A stretch of 64,000 nucleotides of DNA. Source: Cladocopium goreaui. Taxonomy: Eukaryota; Sar; Dinophyceae; Suessiales; Symbiodiniaceae. The position numbers and the translations under genes were made by a program. The first letter of the stretch is position 1, and each line of letters starts with the position of its first letter. Positions 1-10,913 of this stretch are shown one piece after another. The stretch spans positions 80,001 through 144,000 of the forward strand of contig CAMXCT020003702.1 of the NCBI GenBank assembly GCA_947184155.2. Direction: 5' to 3'. The notes beneath the pieces are model-generated. The model made no database searches. It saw only the letters and a list, made by a program, of their open reading frames with translations, and had not been told where the DNA came from.

Positions 1-504
1 CTGTTGCCAGGTTGGATTGTTGAAGGCTATCTGCGTGCAATTCCGCTTGAATGAAGCTGGGACATGATCATGGCTGATGATGGTCAATCTCAACATGTTT
101 CAACACAAGCTGAGGAAGGCATGTCAGCGATAATACAAGTGATCTGTGAATCATCTGTCGCTTTTGCCATATATGAAACTTTCTAAGACAACAATCAAAT
201 ACCAAATGTGTATATTTTGAAATTTCCCATATGTAACGATATATTCGAAGGAAGTTTAGAAGTCAAACTTCCGACAACATGGACAGATGGAAAAGCAGAG
301 GTGGGAAGAGGCAGGGAGGAGAAGAGCAGAAGAGAGAAGATAAGAGAAGAGAAAGACTGAGAAGAAAGAAGATGTAGGTGCCCGAAAAGGTAGGAAAGTC
401 GCGAAACACTGTGTTTTTCAATGATTTGTGGCTCCAAAGGGTCGAAACTAGGCTCGCTAAAGCGGCGGGTGCGGAGCCATGTGGTCAGACAAGAGATGAA
501 AAAA
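1..504. other. unassigned flank
   Basis: I see no recognisable gene here. A purine-rich stretch lies at about 285-375 (GGAGAAGAGCAGAAGAGAG-like). Short open frames here have no family resemblance. Confidence 0.4.
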
Positions 505-885
505 TTATACGCCGTTGTGGTGCGAAGCACATTTGCAAGTCAAAATGTACAAAGCACCTCAGCTTCGGAGCGCTTTTAGAAGTTGAGATGTCGGAAAAGT
601 GCACGCCGTTGTGTCGCGAAGCACATTTGGAAGTCAACATGTACAAGGCACACCATGTTCGGACCACTTTTCGAAGTTGAGATGTCGAAAAAGTGCACGC
701 CATTGTGGCGCGAAGCACATTTCTAAGTCAAAATGTACAAAACACACCAGGTTCGGAGCACTTTTTGAAGTTGAGATGTCGAAAAAGTGCACACCGTTGT
801 GGCGCGAAGCACATTTCGAAGTCAAAAGTGGAAAAAACTGCGGGGTTCGGAGCATTTTTGGACGTTCAGATGTCGTTTTTGCGTG
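505..885. repeat. 94-bp tandem repeat, about 4 copies
   Basis: The landmark GCCGTTGTGG(C/T)GCGAAGCAC recurs at about 511, 605, 699 and 793, a constant 94-bp spacing. Each unit continues through a conserved TTCGGAGCACTTTTTGAAG segment and ends near GATGTCGAAAAAGTGCAC. Copies differ by several substitutions each, so the array is not freshly amplified. Open frames across it on both strands are by-products of the periodicity. Confidence 0.85.
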
Positions 886-895
886 GCAGGCGCAA
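874..895 (-). repeat. single inverted copy of the GCGCCTGCCACGCAAAACGAC motif
   Basis: The plus strand reads GTCGTTTTTGCGTGGCAGGCGC. This is the reverse complement of a motif that recurs at least seven times on the plus strand at 56.07-57.0 kb. Confidence 0.6.
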
Positions 896-947
896 GGGAT
901 TCTGCACCTTATCAAAAGTGAGCAAAACGCGAAGATTTTGTGGCAGT

Positions 948-1800
948 TTCAACTACAACCACCACTACACTACACCACACTACGCTACAGCTACAGCTAC
1001 ACTACATTACACGACACTACACTAATTACATTACACTACACTAATTGTATACATTACGCTACACTACGCTACAAAACAATATTACAATACAATACAACTA
1101 CAACGACAACCACGCTACATTGCGCTACGCTAAGTACACTACACTACGCTAAACTACACTACACTCCATCACACTACACTCCACTCCACCACACTACACT
1201 ACACTACATTCAATTACCTTACACTGCACTGCGCTGCACTACACCAACTACAATTACAGCTACAACTACAGAAAAAATGCTACACTACACTACACCACAT
1301 TACACTACACTACGCTACACTAATTACATTACACTACGCTACCCTACACCACACCACACCACACTACACCACATCACGCCACACTACACCACACCACACT
1401 ACACCACACCACACCACACTACACCACACCACCTACACTACACCACGCGACACTACACTCAATTACATTACGCTACACTACTCTACTCTACACTACACCG
1501 CGCTAAACCACACCACACCACACCACACAACACCACACTACACTACACCGCGCTACACCACACTACACTACACTACACCGCACAACACAACACCACATTA
1601 CACTAACTACAACTACAGCTACAACTACGCTACTTTACACTACACTACACTAGACTACACGCAACTACACTGCCCTACATTACACCGCCACAACTGCAAC
1701 TGCAACTGCACTACGCTAATTACAGTACACCACAACTACAACTCCACTACAACTCCACTACACTACAACTACAACTACAGCTGCACTACACCACACTACA
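948..1800. repeat. G-poor CTACA/CACTA low-complexity tract
   Basis: About 850 bp made almost entirely of ACTAC, ACACT and CCACA words, with very few G on the plus strand. The 335-codon plus-strand open frame that runs through it is composed of T, L, H and Y only and is a repeat artefact. Confidence 0.9.
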
Positions 1801-1974
1801 TCCAGCAGTTGTGGGTGAGGTGACCGACCAGGTGACCACTGCAACCATTGTAACCCCTCCAAAAAACACAACTCCAACCACCTTTCGGTCCATCAGTGGA
1901 TTCGCTCTGCCATCCGTGATTCACAACAACTTCCGCCACCGCCTTGTGTGGTACTACTGATATAACCACACATT

Positions 1975-2290
1975 ATAACACAACAGTCAATTATATGTTA
2001 GTCTTCGATATTGTCGTACTAAAATTGGTTAATTAGTATATATTGCTGTACTAAAATTGTTGTACTAATATTGTTGTATACTAATACTAATATTGTTGTA
2101 CTAATAATTGGTTAGTCTTCAATATTGTTGTACTAATATTGTTGTACTAATAATTGATTAGTCTTCGATATTGTTGTATACTAATATGTTAGTCTTCGAT
2201 ATTGTTGTACTAATAATTGGTTAGCCTTCCTTATGCTAATATGGTTGTACTAAAACTGGTTAATTAGTATATATCAATTGATATATATAT
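1975..2290. repeat. AT-rich minisatellite
   Basis: The words TATTGTTGTACTAATA, TTGGTTAGTCTTCGATA and their variants recur irregularly about eight times. Unit length is variable (roughly 25-45 bp). Confidence 0.75.
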
Positions 2291-2631
2291 ATATTAGTCC
2301 GTTTTTCAATGAATCTGGGTAGATCAAAATGTCGCTGACGCTCTCATCAGGCAGGCTATGGGTTACCCAAGTCCCATGATTCCAGTGGGTCAGAAACTTA
2401 TTTTTCCCCATGAAAATAGCTGGTAGTTCTGGATGTTCATCCCCCTAAAAATGGTATGATTTTAGGCTTTTAATAGATACGGATCCATAGCCAGGTGTCT
2501 CTTTTTAGATATGAAAAACCGACAGAAAATTCGCCCGATGTCTGGGATTTTTCTGGCTGTGCCTGGCAGCAGGTCTCAGATTCAGCCAAGGCCTCGAAAT
2601 TGAGAGTTTTTTGGACGTTGTTGTCACCAAT

Positions 2632-2736
2632 TACCCTCTGGTAAACTAACATAACTATGGAAAATCACCTTTTTTAATGGGTAAATCAACTATAAATGGC
2701 AATTTTCAATAGCAAACTGTTTGTTTACCAGAGGGA
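2632..2736. repeat. MITE family A copy
   Basis: The left end is TACCCTCTGGTAAACTAACATA and the right end TTTGTTTACCAGAGGGAAA; the right flanking TA is lost by substitution. The middle is the family core (AATGGGTAAATCAACTATAAATGGC). Confidence 0.85.
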
Positions 2737-2739
2737 AAT

Positions 2740-3940
2740 ATGGGAATTCACTGGGAATTCACGCCATTTTTCATGGGATCCAAGATGGGACGCAACATTT
2801 TATGGCAGCAATCAAAATAAAGGGGATGTCAACCAATTTTATGGCAGCATTTTTTTGGTTGTTTCAGGCGCAACAAATTATGTCCAGCAAGATGATGGTC
2901 TTCCTCACAACCAGGGGATGAATCATGTACAAAAATGGCTATGCCAAATATCAAGCAGTGGGATTCAATGAATGTAGCCCCTTCCTCCCAGTCCGCTTGG
3001 GGTTCACCCCTCGTTTGAAGGGGGATCATCGGGGAAAAACTTGAAAGCACCAAGAAATGTGAGGCTTGCAGTGCTAAGATCTGAGGTTGTACCAGTGAAG
3101 ATGAGCTGGAAACATGAGATCATTAGATTCTTAGGTTCTTAGCTTCAGTAAACCGGAGGTTTACCCGATGAAACATGTGCCCACATGTGCTTTAGCCACA
3201 TAGAAAAATGCAACCGGCAAAAGTGGAGGATGTCACACACACACATAAGAAAAAGGGGGCTTTTAGAATACCAAACGGGGGACATCATGGGTATTTCTAG
3301 GGATAGGTATTGAACCTATGGAACCATCGGAATGGTAGGGTGAAGGATGCGATTGCATGCGATTGCCAATATCTCCAGAGACCATGGATGAAGTCTTTAT
3401 AGGGGTTATATTAAATTATACTATTATATTTTTCAACACATTGGGGCTTAGAATCCCATGATTGTACCCACGAAGATCACCTCTGCCCCAAGTGGATTTT
3501 CCACATCCAACTGGGCCTGCAAGGCTGCTGTCACCATTGGCAGGTGGGCAGTGCGAGAGTTGGCCGACACCGCCTGTGAGCGACGTGTGTTGGATGGGAA
3601 GATGGGAGCATGATCAACATGTGAGCGTTCAAAAACCCCCTGTTGATGATATTTGATGAGGTGGGGGATACCAAAACTTAACTGATATATTGGAGAGTAT
3701 ACTCCACTAGGGAAATCCTAGGAACCAACCTTTTTGAAAAGAACGACAAAAAGGGTTTTTGAACACTGCTGTGATTTTTTGAGCATATGATGCTACAAGG
3801 TGGGGGTTTCGTAGGTTTTCAGTATGGCGCCAGTGGCACAAAAATATCGGACGATTATGGCAAGATTTTGGGACAAAATCTCGATGGAAATCATATGGAA
3901 CATGAAAAATGATGGAATTGTGCAAGATAAACAACTTATT
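2740..3940. other. no recognisable gene
   Basis: Mixed intergenic or intronic sequence without a clear exon, repeat family or RNA gene. A slightly GC-richer patch at 3480-3600 could hide an exon, but no frame stands out. Confidence 0.4.
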
Positions 3941-3941
3941 C

Positions 3942-3997
3942 CTGGTTGGTGGAATGCAAAATTTAATTTCATATTCATATTCCAAACCACCAATCAG
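3942..3997. repeat. short MITE family B copy
   Basis: Only the termini CTGGTTGGTGG and CCAAACCACCAATCAG are kept around an AT-rich 30-bp centre, so this is an internally deleted copy. Confidence 0.6.
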
Positions 3998-4194
3998 ATA
4001 TTCCCATCTTTATTTTCCTTCCGCTCATGAAAATGTGCCATCCCCTATCTTTCAATCATCGACCAAAATAGGAGCATTTTCCAGCAAGCTCCACAGAGTT
4101 GGTTATGGCCCCAAAAAAGAATTGGTGACTCGAGTATATATTCCACAATCCATTGTGAATAATAGCTTTGAGCCATACCCCTGTGAATCTATGT

Positions 4195-4250
4195 ATATAT
4201 ATATATACAAATATATATATATATATTTATATGTATCATACACATATGGA
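4195..4250. repeat. AT dinucleotide-rich tract
   Basis: A run of TATATATA with interruptions. A similar tract lies at 4664-4702. Confidence 0.8.
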
Positions 4251-4439
4251 TGTATCTGAACAAAAATGGAGCATGCCCTAATCCGTGGCCATCTAGTCTA
4301 AGATGCCAATTATCCTAAATTCGTAGATCAATGTTCTTCGAAATAGTCATCAATTTGATCCCAGTTCATCATTTGGGATCATCAACTGAGATCAAAAGTT
4401 CATCAGTTGATTCAAATAAGTTCACCAGTTTGTCATCCA

Positions 4440-4640
4440 GACCAGGTCCAGATCAACAGGTCATCCCGGCGCCCTCTGGTCTCCCTGATCGCCTTGCCTC
4501 TGCCATGAAATTTGCGGAGATCTGCAACTCCTACGCCGCACAGCTTGGCTTCAGAGCTGAAGCGAAAGTGAGATGGAAATCATCCCAAATAGCATCCGGT
4601 GTCAACATGGCACTTGAACATTCCCGAACGAAATGGAGGT
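4440..4640. other. GC-richer exon-like island, strand unclear
   Basis: This patch is open on both strands. The plus frame gives a plausible helix (MKFAEICNSYAAQLGF) and the minus frame gives KLCGVGVADLRKF. No family is recognised. It may be an exon. Confidence 0.25.
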
Positions 4641-5000
4641 TTCTAGCTGGGAGAATTAAAACGTATATATATATATATATGACATACTTATATATATATA
4701 TATCGTGGATTTTCCAGCAAGCCATGTTTGATAACCAGAGGGTAAAAGGAATACCACCAGCCAGTTTTTCGATCTCTGGATCGCTGGAGATCAACAAACT
4801 TCCGGAAGTTTCCGGTTTCCGAAGTCATGGGGGTTACCGCCAAACCCCAAGTCGTTGGACCTGGACTTCTGAAACCTTGGTGACTTATGTGACTGGATCC
4901 CTCATTTTAAGTAGAGCATGTGGGATTCAACGCCAGAAATCATCCACGTGTTGGGGTAGAGCAAATAACAAAGCCACGTGTTGGGGATGGCCTATTTTTT

Positions 5001-5083
5001 AGCTATTGAACATGGCCAGTTATAGTGGATTTTCCCATTAAAAATTGTGATTTTCCATAGTTATGTTAGTTTACCAGAGGGTA
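5001..5083. repeat. left-truncated MITE family A copy
   Basis: The core and right arm (TCCATAGTTATGTTAGTTTACCAGAGGGTA) are present; the left terminus is absent. Confidence 0.75.
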
Positions 5084-5264
5084 CCACATCATTCGAAATC
5101 ACCAAGCCATTCCCTTCCTTCAAAGACTCTCCATTTTTTCTCTCCATTCGCATTTCGCCTCGTACGAGTACCACGCTGCTAATACGCCGGCGTGGTAAGT
5201 TGCTCGATATCTTTCAGCATGTCTGGCCAAAATTATCTCAAGCATGTCTGGCTGATATCTCGAG

Positions 5265-5376
5265 CATATATATATATATACATACACGTATACATGTATA
5301 TATTATTATTATCATTATTATTATCATTATTGTTATTATTATTATTATGATGATTATTATTATATATATATACCAA
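5265..5376. repeat. (TTA)n microsatellite with AT flanks
   Basis: ATTATTATT and TTATTGTTATT repeat words between two TATATATA runs. Confidence 0.9.
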
Positions 5377-5802
5377 GCATTTAATATATCTCTCGATTGT
5401 GAAGCCTTGTGAAGCTTAGTCTATCCCACAGGGAGCTCCATGGCTTTGTGCCACTTCTCCAAAGAGCTGGGATGATCATGGCCAGGTTCGTTTTTGGAGG
5501 ACTCATTTTCTTCGTAAGTTTGGTACCTGAAAATGTCGAAAAAAATGTCGAACACCTCCAGGTTGAGATGTTGAGTCATGTTAAGTGGTTCAGTTTCCTC
5601 ATCAGATATGCTGATTTCATGCTGATTTCATGCTGATTTCGTCAAAAATCCTCCATCTTCGCATCAGGGATCACCAGCCGTTTTTTTTTCAGCCTGAACT
5701 CAGGGTTGTAGAGCCCACCCTCCAGGGATGGATGCCTGAAGCTGGGGCAGATGAGAAGATTCAAGCGCTTCATGGGGATTTACGAAGCTGGGAACAACAC
5801 AA

Positions 5803-5913
5803 TACCCTCTGGAAAACATACCAAAAAAATATGGAAAATCACAATTTTTAATGGGAAAACTCACTATTTCTATGGCCATTTTCAATAGCAAACTGTTAAA
5901 TTACCAGAGGGTA
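5803..5913. repeat. MITE family A copy
   Basis: TACCCTCTGGAAAACATACC on the left and GTTAAATTACCAGAGGGTA on the right. The two arms belong to different sub-types (AACATACAAAAA versus AGCAAACTG). Confidence 0.85.
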
Positions 5914-6301
5914 ACCCCTGGAACCAGATGAGTTTTTTTTTGATTTTTGGATTCTTATGATGTGACGGATGATTGGTATTAGGATGAATGATACATGGAC
6001 TTGCCTGAAACTGGAGTTCGCCCAAGGCATGTCAATTTTTCACCATGGGGAACATCGTGATTCGTCGGATTCAGGGCTTTCCCATAGGATTTTTACCCGG
6101 CAGTGACTATCTGGGGAAGTGATGAGGAGATTAAACCCACAAAATCATGTTCATCTGGATTCTAACCACGATGAACATGATTCCCCAAACATTTACCAAA
6201 CATTTCCACATCATTCCCCAAACATGATATTATGATGTAACCAACATTTACTTCCATGTTTTTTCCCCAAATGCCAAGGTGTCGATTTCGCCAGGGCACA
6301 T

Positions 6302-6408
6302 TTTCCAGCTTCATCACCGCCTGATTTTCCACGCCACCTGCGGCCTTGAAATCGGCCCAGCCCTTGTAATGCGCGGTGGTCTTGTGCTTGGCAATGGCTT
6401 CATCGTTC
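6302..6408 (-). CDS. ABM paralogue 2, exon 5 (C-terminal part of domain)
   Basis: Reads [17 protein letters not shown] followed by ADFKAAGGVENQ. This is the conserved second half of the antibiotic-biosynthesis-monooxygenase (ABM) domain, where H..T.HY..W is the family signature. The exon begins after AG at 6410-6409, and its first base completes a Glu codon begun in exon 4 (phase 2). The 3' limit is uncertain; domain similarity ends near VMKLENV. The family comprises small dimeric alpha/beta-barrel proteins that include quinol monooxygenases (YgiN-like) and haem-degrading enzymes. The substrate cannot be told from this sequence. Confidence 0.72.
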
Positions 6409-6625
6409 CTGGTGCTCGCATTTTGGGTGCGACAAATCTCGTCGGTTTTTCATAGGGAAAAGCAATGAAAAACATCATCCAACATTAGTCATTGGGGAAA
6501 GTTGCGATGGAAGACTCATCCAAGCGATTTTGGTTGTAGAGGTTTGGTTGTCCAACACCATGGTTTTGGGATATCCAAGTCTAGGACCCAACACCTGAAC
6601 AGCTTTTAGGCTACAGCTGGGCTAC

Positions 6626-6649
6626 TCGTAGACCTCGTAGAAGAAGAAC
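6626..6649 (-). CDS. ABM paralogue 2, exon 4 (24-nt microexon)
   Basis: Encodes RFFFYEVY, the ABM strand that reads NRFVFYEAY in the neighbouring paralogue. It is preceded by AG (6651-6650) and followed by GTAGCC. Phase is 2 on entry and 2 on exit, and both joins rebuild family-consistent residues (Asn-Arg-Phe on entry, Tyr-Glu-Asn on exit). An exon this short is easily missed by gene finders. Confidence 0.65.
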
Positions 6650-6763
6650 CTGCGACACACTGTGACGACACGGCGCCAAAACGTCAGGACTTGGATAGCC
6701 CAAATTGGACAGTTGGTCAATACTAAAGAAATGACCAACATCTGTCATTGAAACAAGAACCAC

Positions 6764-6874
6764 TACCCTCTGGTAATGACTAACAGTTTGCTATTGAAAA
6801 TGGCCATTTAGTTCGTTGATTTACCCATTAAACATGGTGATTTCCCATAGTTTTTTGTATGTTTTCCAGAGGGT
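6764..6874. repeat. MITE family A copy inside an ABM intron
   Basis: TACCCTCTGGTAATGACTAACAG left end, GTATGTTTTCCAGAGGGT right end. It lies wholly inside the intron between exons 3 and 4 of ABM paralogue 2 (6650-6979). Confidence 0.85.
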
Positions 6875-6979
6875 TTAGGGTTTATCACCGCATTGGCACG
6901 GCAAAACTTCGATGTCTGAATTTCACCATGAAACCCCACATTTTTTGCAGCATGGCAGACCTCCATTTGGCGCGCCCGC

Positions 6980-7038
6980 CTGTTTGGCTTCTCTCGATCC
7001 TTCAACAAATCAAAGCGCAAACAGCCAGGCTCGATCTC
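6980..7038 (-). CDS. ABM paralogue 2, exon 3
   Basis: Reads EIEPGCLRFDLLKDREKPN, the EPGC.RFD core of the ABM domain. It begins after AG at 7040-7039. It ends at AAC-AG followed by GCGGGC, so the downstream intron appears to have a GC donor, as is common in dinoflagellates. The reading frame joins exon 4 in phase. Confidence 0.75.
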
Positions 7039-7220
7039 CTGGTTTTCATCGAGAAAAAGAACGGGTTTTGATAGTGATACCAGTAATATACCAGGTTTTG
7101 GATGGGTTTTTCCTGGCTTTATCTCCTGGTTTCATCAACAAATCATGGTGGTACCAGTTATTTTATGGGAATCTCATGGGGAATTTCTGCCATCGAAGTG
7201 ACTGGAGGGGAATGAACCCG

Positions 7221-7303
7221 GCCGGTTTTACCAGTTCGCGAAGTGGAAAACCACCGCTTTTAATGGGTAAATCAGCTATAAGTGGCCATTTTCAATAGCT
7301 TGA
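7221..7303. repeat. MITE family A fragment abutting MITE B
   Basis: The core AATGGGTAAATCAGCTATAAGTGGCC and the left-arm variant GTTTTACCAGTTCGCGAA are present without proper termini. The fragment runs directly into a family B copy. Confidence 0.6.
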
Positions 7304-7415
7304 CTGGCTGGTGGTATACCTACACCTCTGAAAAATCATGGAGTGAAAGTCAGTTGGGATGATGACATTCCCAATATATGGACAAATAAAGTTCATGTTC
7401 CAAACCACCAACCAG
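7304..7415. repeat. MITE family B copy
   Basis: CTGGCTGGTGGTATACCTACACCTCTGAAAAAT at the left; TTCATGTTCCAAACCACCAACCAG at the right. It lies in the intron between ABM paralogue 2 exons 2 and 3. Confidence 0.85.
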
Positions 7416-7690
7416 TTGAGGTAGAATGGTCAATCTTTGGTAGACAACACAAAAATACCATTTTGCTGGCTGGTGATTTTCCATTGGCAACACATTAAAG
7501 GATTCAACTGCCCCAGTCGGACCCCACAAAATGGGGCACATTGAACGGTAAGCCATCCAATTTTTTGGGGGGTTCCATTTTTTTTGGGGTTTACAACACT
7601 TTTGATCTATCCCTACTTCCCTTTTTGAGTCACCGTTTTTTTTAAGGGATTATTTTATTGATACTTTCGCACGCAAACATCGCAGTGGTC

Positions 7691-7753
7691 CTTATTTCTG
7701 GAGTTGCTGGCATCTGCTTCCATGACTTTCAGGAAATTCTCCACTTGATCTGC
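7691..7753 (-). CDS. ABM paralogue 2, exon 2
   Basis: Reads ADQVENFLKVMEADASNSRNK, matching the first helix of the ABM domain (…D.FL..M..D..GSR..). It starts directly after AG (7755-7754). It ends at AAG followed by GACCAC, so the donor would be GA, a non-canonical type reported in dinoflagellates. The join to exon 3 (K then EIEPGC) matches the uninterrupted SRDKAIDPGC of paralogue 1, which supports both boundaries. Confidence 0.75.
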
Positions 7754-7824
7754 CTCCGGCTCCGGCTTCGCTGAGTGGGGCTGCTAGGGGTTGGGAGTTC
7801 GATGGCTTTTTCACGAAGCCGCAC
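7754..7824 (-). other. 71-nt intron of ABM paralogue 2 (GT-AG)
   Basis: On the minus strand it starts GTGCGG and ends CCGGAG. Removing it joins VTVDIK to ADQVENFL, exactly the uninterrupted order seen in paralogue 1 (VTVDIKADRIDDFL). It contains an in-frame shift if read through. Confidence 0.75.
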
Positions 7825-7896
7825 CTTGATGTCCACCGTCACCAGCACCGTAGCGCCTGGCACCGATCTGTCCACTGAATTTTCTGTTGCCATCAT
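7825..7896 (-). CDS. ABM paralogue 2, exon 1 with start codon
   Basis: The minus strand gives MMATENSVDRSVPG then ATVLVTVDIK. VLVTVDIK is the first beta strand of the ABM domain and is identical in paralogue 1. Two consecutive ATG codons at 7896 and 7893 are the natural starts; an upstream exon cannot be excluded. The complete ABM unit (exons at 7825, 7691, 6980, 6626 and 6302) gives roughly 100 residues, the usual size of a stand-alone ABM protein. No targeting peptide is evident. Confidence 0.7.
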
Positions 7897-8257
7897 TTAG
7901 AGCTGGTATTTCCCAGCTCAAAACCATAATCTATAGCCAACTTCCCAGATTTTTCCTGTGAATTTCCGACGCTTTTCCCACTGACACCTCCATTTTCCTA
8001 TATATTTCCTATGGGGTTCCCAGCTCAAAATCATCATTTCAAGGCAATTTCCATTCAATTTCCCATCTCTTCTGGTATTTTCCGATGATTTTCCCATGGT
8101 TTACTTCGGGGATTCCCTGAATTTCGGCCGTTTTGTCATGGTGCTGGTGGAGCTGCCAGTGGCTTCGGTTTGGAAGGCCCAAGGAGGTAAGGAGGCGCTC
8201 TCGGCCTTCTCCTGGGATGGATGGATGGGGAGATATGATGGGGATATAGTATAACTA

Positions 8258-8352
8258 TGGTTAATACTAATGGTATACTAATCGTATAATGGAATATTAA
8301 TGGTTTATACTATGGTTAATGGAATATTCATGGTTTACTAATGGTATAATGT
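8258..8352. repeat. imperfect TGGTTTA/TGGTATAC minisatellite
   Basis: Repeated words ATGGTTAATACTAATGG, ATGGTATAC and ATGGAATATTAATGG. Similar sequence resumes at 8560-8600. Confidence 0.6.
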
Positions 8353-8629
8353 CAACCCCGGATTGATAAACCATGGTTTATTAATTAGTGGGTATTCCCC
8401 CAATAGTCATGATTTGATACTTTTTTATGGTACCCTCCCTTTTTTCAGCAGCCTAGGGTTGTGCTGAATTCTATGGTTTATGATAGATATAACTATAGTA
8501 AAACCATCTGGTTGGTGGTTATTATATGGGATAATCATCTTTATAATGGGATTATATACCAATAATAGTGGTTAATGATGGTTAATGGTTAATAATCACT
8601 GGTTGGTGGATGGGAGATCTTTATAGTAA

Positions 8630-8738
8630 CTCTCTGGTTATTCAACATAGCCATGGTATAGATGGCCCATTGAAATAGATGGTTTACCTATTAATAGCAT
8701 GGTGATTTTCCATGGCTATGTTAAATAACCAGATGGTA
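8630..8738. repeat. MITE family A copy, TTATTTAACATAGCC sub-type
   Basis: CTCTGGTTATTCAACATAGCCATGG on the left and CCATGGCTATGTTAAATAACCAGATGGTA on the right form long inverted arms. Related copies lie at 12375, 18801 and 49771. Confidence 0.85.
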
Positions 8739-9404
8739 TATATCCAAAAATATCTATATATGAGTCATATGAGGAAATAATTTATGGGATACATGATATC
8801 ATATATATATATGAGGAATTTTGGATATGGTATTTACATTGAAAGGTCTTATAATCAAATATTATAAAAACCACATGGTTTTATATGCCCAAATCAAGTG
8901 CACAAAAATCATGGTCTTATTATAATCTCATTTTGAAAGGTCCGTGAAAGAAACCCAAACTGGACAACGAGATAATAATAGACAATAAGGTTGATATTTC
9001 TATCAATTAAATTAACATATTTATTTCTATCAACATTATTGTCTCTATTATATCTATCAATAAATTATATCTACCAATTATATATCTATCAATTATATAT
9101 CAACCATTTTACTATTAAACATATTTATCAAACAAACACATGTATGAGTTTCTCTCAGAATAGGGTATCCATTCCATCCACCGGTTTATCATAATTTCCC
9201 CGATTAACATTGCCATAACTAGGGGTATATAAACAATTTTCAGGCACAACAGAATTCAGATGAAGTTGGCGATACATCATAACATATCATAACCTCCATA
9301 TGATATTCTTACCAAAAATGCAGGTTTACTATTGAAACAACCATGGTAACTTGGGGACTTCCCATTTTAAGACACACCCAGATCCCCGCTCCATTGCCAA
9401 AACC

Positions 9405-9488
9405 AAATGATTGGCCCCGACCCAGGCTTTGCCACGCTTCCACAGATTGCTTCTCCACTCCGCCACTTGCTTTGAAGTCTGCCCATGC
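9405..9488 (-). CDS. ABM paralogue 1, exon 4
   Basis: Reads AWADFKASGGVEKQSVEAW, paralogous to GWADFKAAGGVENQ of paralogue 2. It begins after AG at 9490-9489. In paralogue 2 this segment is fused with the preceding HYK part, so the intron upstream of this exon exists only in paralogue 1. The 3' boundary is uncertain. Confidence 0.7.
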
Positions 9489-10098
9489 CTGCAGATGACC
9501 CCATTGAAATAGTGGCAAAGTACTTTTCTATCTTTTTGGGCTATTCTACTGCTTGAAGATGTAATTTATTCTTCCGGGAAACCTAGACCCTTCACACCAA
9601 TCACAAATGGTGCAATATCAAACGGGGGATCAAAGGTAGAACTGGATCTTGGATGATCTTGGTGATGTTGGAACAGCACAACCAACACAATCACCAACGG
9701 GCAAAAAAACACAAGATCAGTCCATGATCCATTGCTGAAACGCAAAAAAGAAACCACATGGACTATACCGTAGGTCAGGATCATGGTACCAACGAGGTCA
9801 AGACAAATATATACCCAGCGGAGATGCGAGATGCGATTTTTCTGTGGTAATTTTTTTCTGGCTGGGATGATTTAAAATAATAGAGGTATAGCAATAGACA
9901 ATAGAAATGATGATCTGCTATGATTCAACCTATGATTTTCTGTGGTAAAATCTCCCTTTTGTGTGGCTTTGTCATTGACTATACCCCTATGACTGGGATG
10001 ATGAAATTACGCGAAACCCACAGTCGTATGGTTCATGGGATGGTGGAAAAAAACCCTGGTGATCGTAAGTCCCCCTTAGTATAGGCTTATCCAATATG

Positions 10099-10203
10099 TA
10101 TCCTCTGGTAAACATACAAAAAACTATGGAAAATCACAATTTTTCATGGGTAAATCCACTATAAATGGCCATTTTCAATAGCTATGTTAGTCTACCAGAG
10201 GGT
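10099..10203. repeat. MITE family A copy in an ABM intron
   Basis: TATCCTCTGGTAAACATACAAAAAAC left, CAATAGCTATGTTAGTCTACCAGAGGGTA right. It lies inside the paralogue-1-specific intron 9489-10319. Confidence 0.85.
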
Positions 10204-10319
10204 AACTGGGTTATACATACATATGCTTGTTAATTAACCAGTTAATAAGTGGGATGATCCTCCAAGTATATCACATTTGTCTGGTTCTTGACCAGCAGCA
10301 TTGTACATGCCACCAGCGC

Positions 10320-10403
10320 CTTGTAGTGGGCGGTGGTCTTGTGATGAGCTACCGCGTCATCGTCGGTGTAAGCTTCATAAAAGACAAAGCGATTGGGATT
10401 GTC
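10320..10403 (-). CDS. ABM paralogue 1, exon 3
   Basis: Reads [18 protein letters not shown] then [10 protein letters not shown]. It carries the NRFVFYE strand and the H..TTAHY helix of the ABM family. The 3' end is AAG followed by GCGCTGG, an apparent GC donor, and the frame continues into exon 4 (HYK then AWADFK). The 5' boundary could be a few codons earlier (SAKDNPNRF). Confidence 0.75.
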
Positions 10404-10574
10404 CTTGGCACTGAACGAGTGTCCAGGGAGATGTTATTTTCTCCACGGAACTGGCAGTCTCATGAAATGGGTTTCATCGGCCATATCCTATTATCCTAGT
10501 AGCATATCCCATTATCCTAGTAGCATATCCCATTATCCTATGATTACATCCCATTATCTTCCAGTATATCCAAG

Positions 10575-10683
10575 TACCCTTGGGTAAACTAACAGTAGCC
10601 ATGGAACATCACCATTCTCAATAGGTAAATCATCGAACTAAATGGGCGATCTATACCATAGCTATGTTGGTTTACTGGAGTGT
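10575..10683. repeat. degenerate MITE family A copy
   Basis: TACCCTTGGGTAAACTAACAGTAGCC left, GCTATGTTGGTTTACTGGAGTGTA right, within the ABM paralogue 1 intron 10404-10913. Confidence 0.7.
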
Positions 10684-10754
10684 ACAACATCAGATGTTCC
10701 ATGAATCCCTCAATTATCCATGAATTCTCCGTTTATTGTGGGTTATCCATCAAT

Positions 10755-10849
10755 CTGGGTAAATTATAATAATTAATTCACTCACCTGAAATGTTGGGCC
10801 ATTTTTTGGGATGATTCCTCTATAAAAACCATGATTCCAGTGAGGTTAT
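10755..10849. repeat. MITE family C copy lacking its right arm
   Basis: CTGGGTAAATTATAATAATTAATTCACTCACCTG through TGATTCCAGTGAGGTTA. The terminal TTATAATTTACCCAG is missing. Confidence 0.75.
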
Positions 10850-10913
10850 CCATCAATTTATCCATAAATTTTGGTGAACTGCTACATCTCACCATCACCA
10901 AAGGTCTCGATCC

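Noticed and set aside
599-1606. 335-codon open frame on the plus strand
   Set aside because: It crosses a 94-bp satellite and a CTACA low-complexity tract; composition is T/H/Y/L only.
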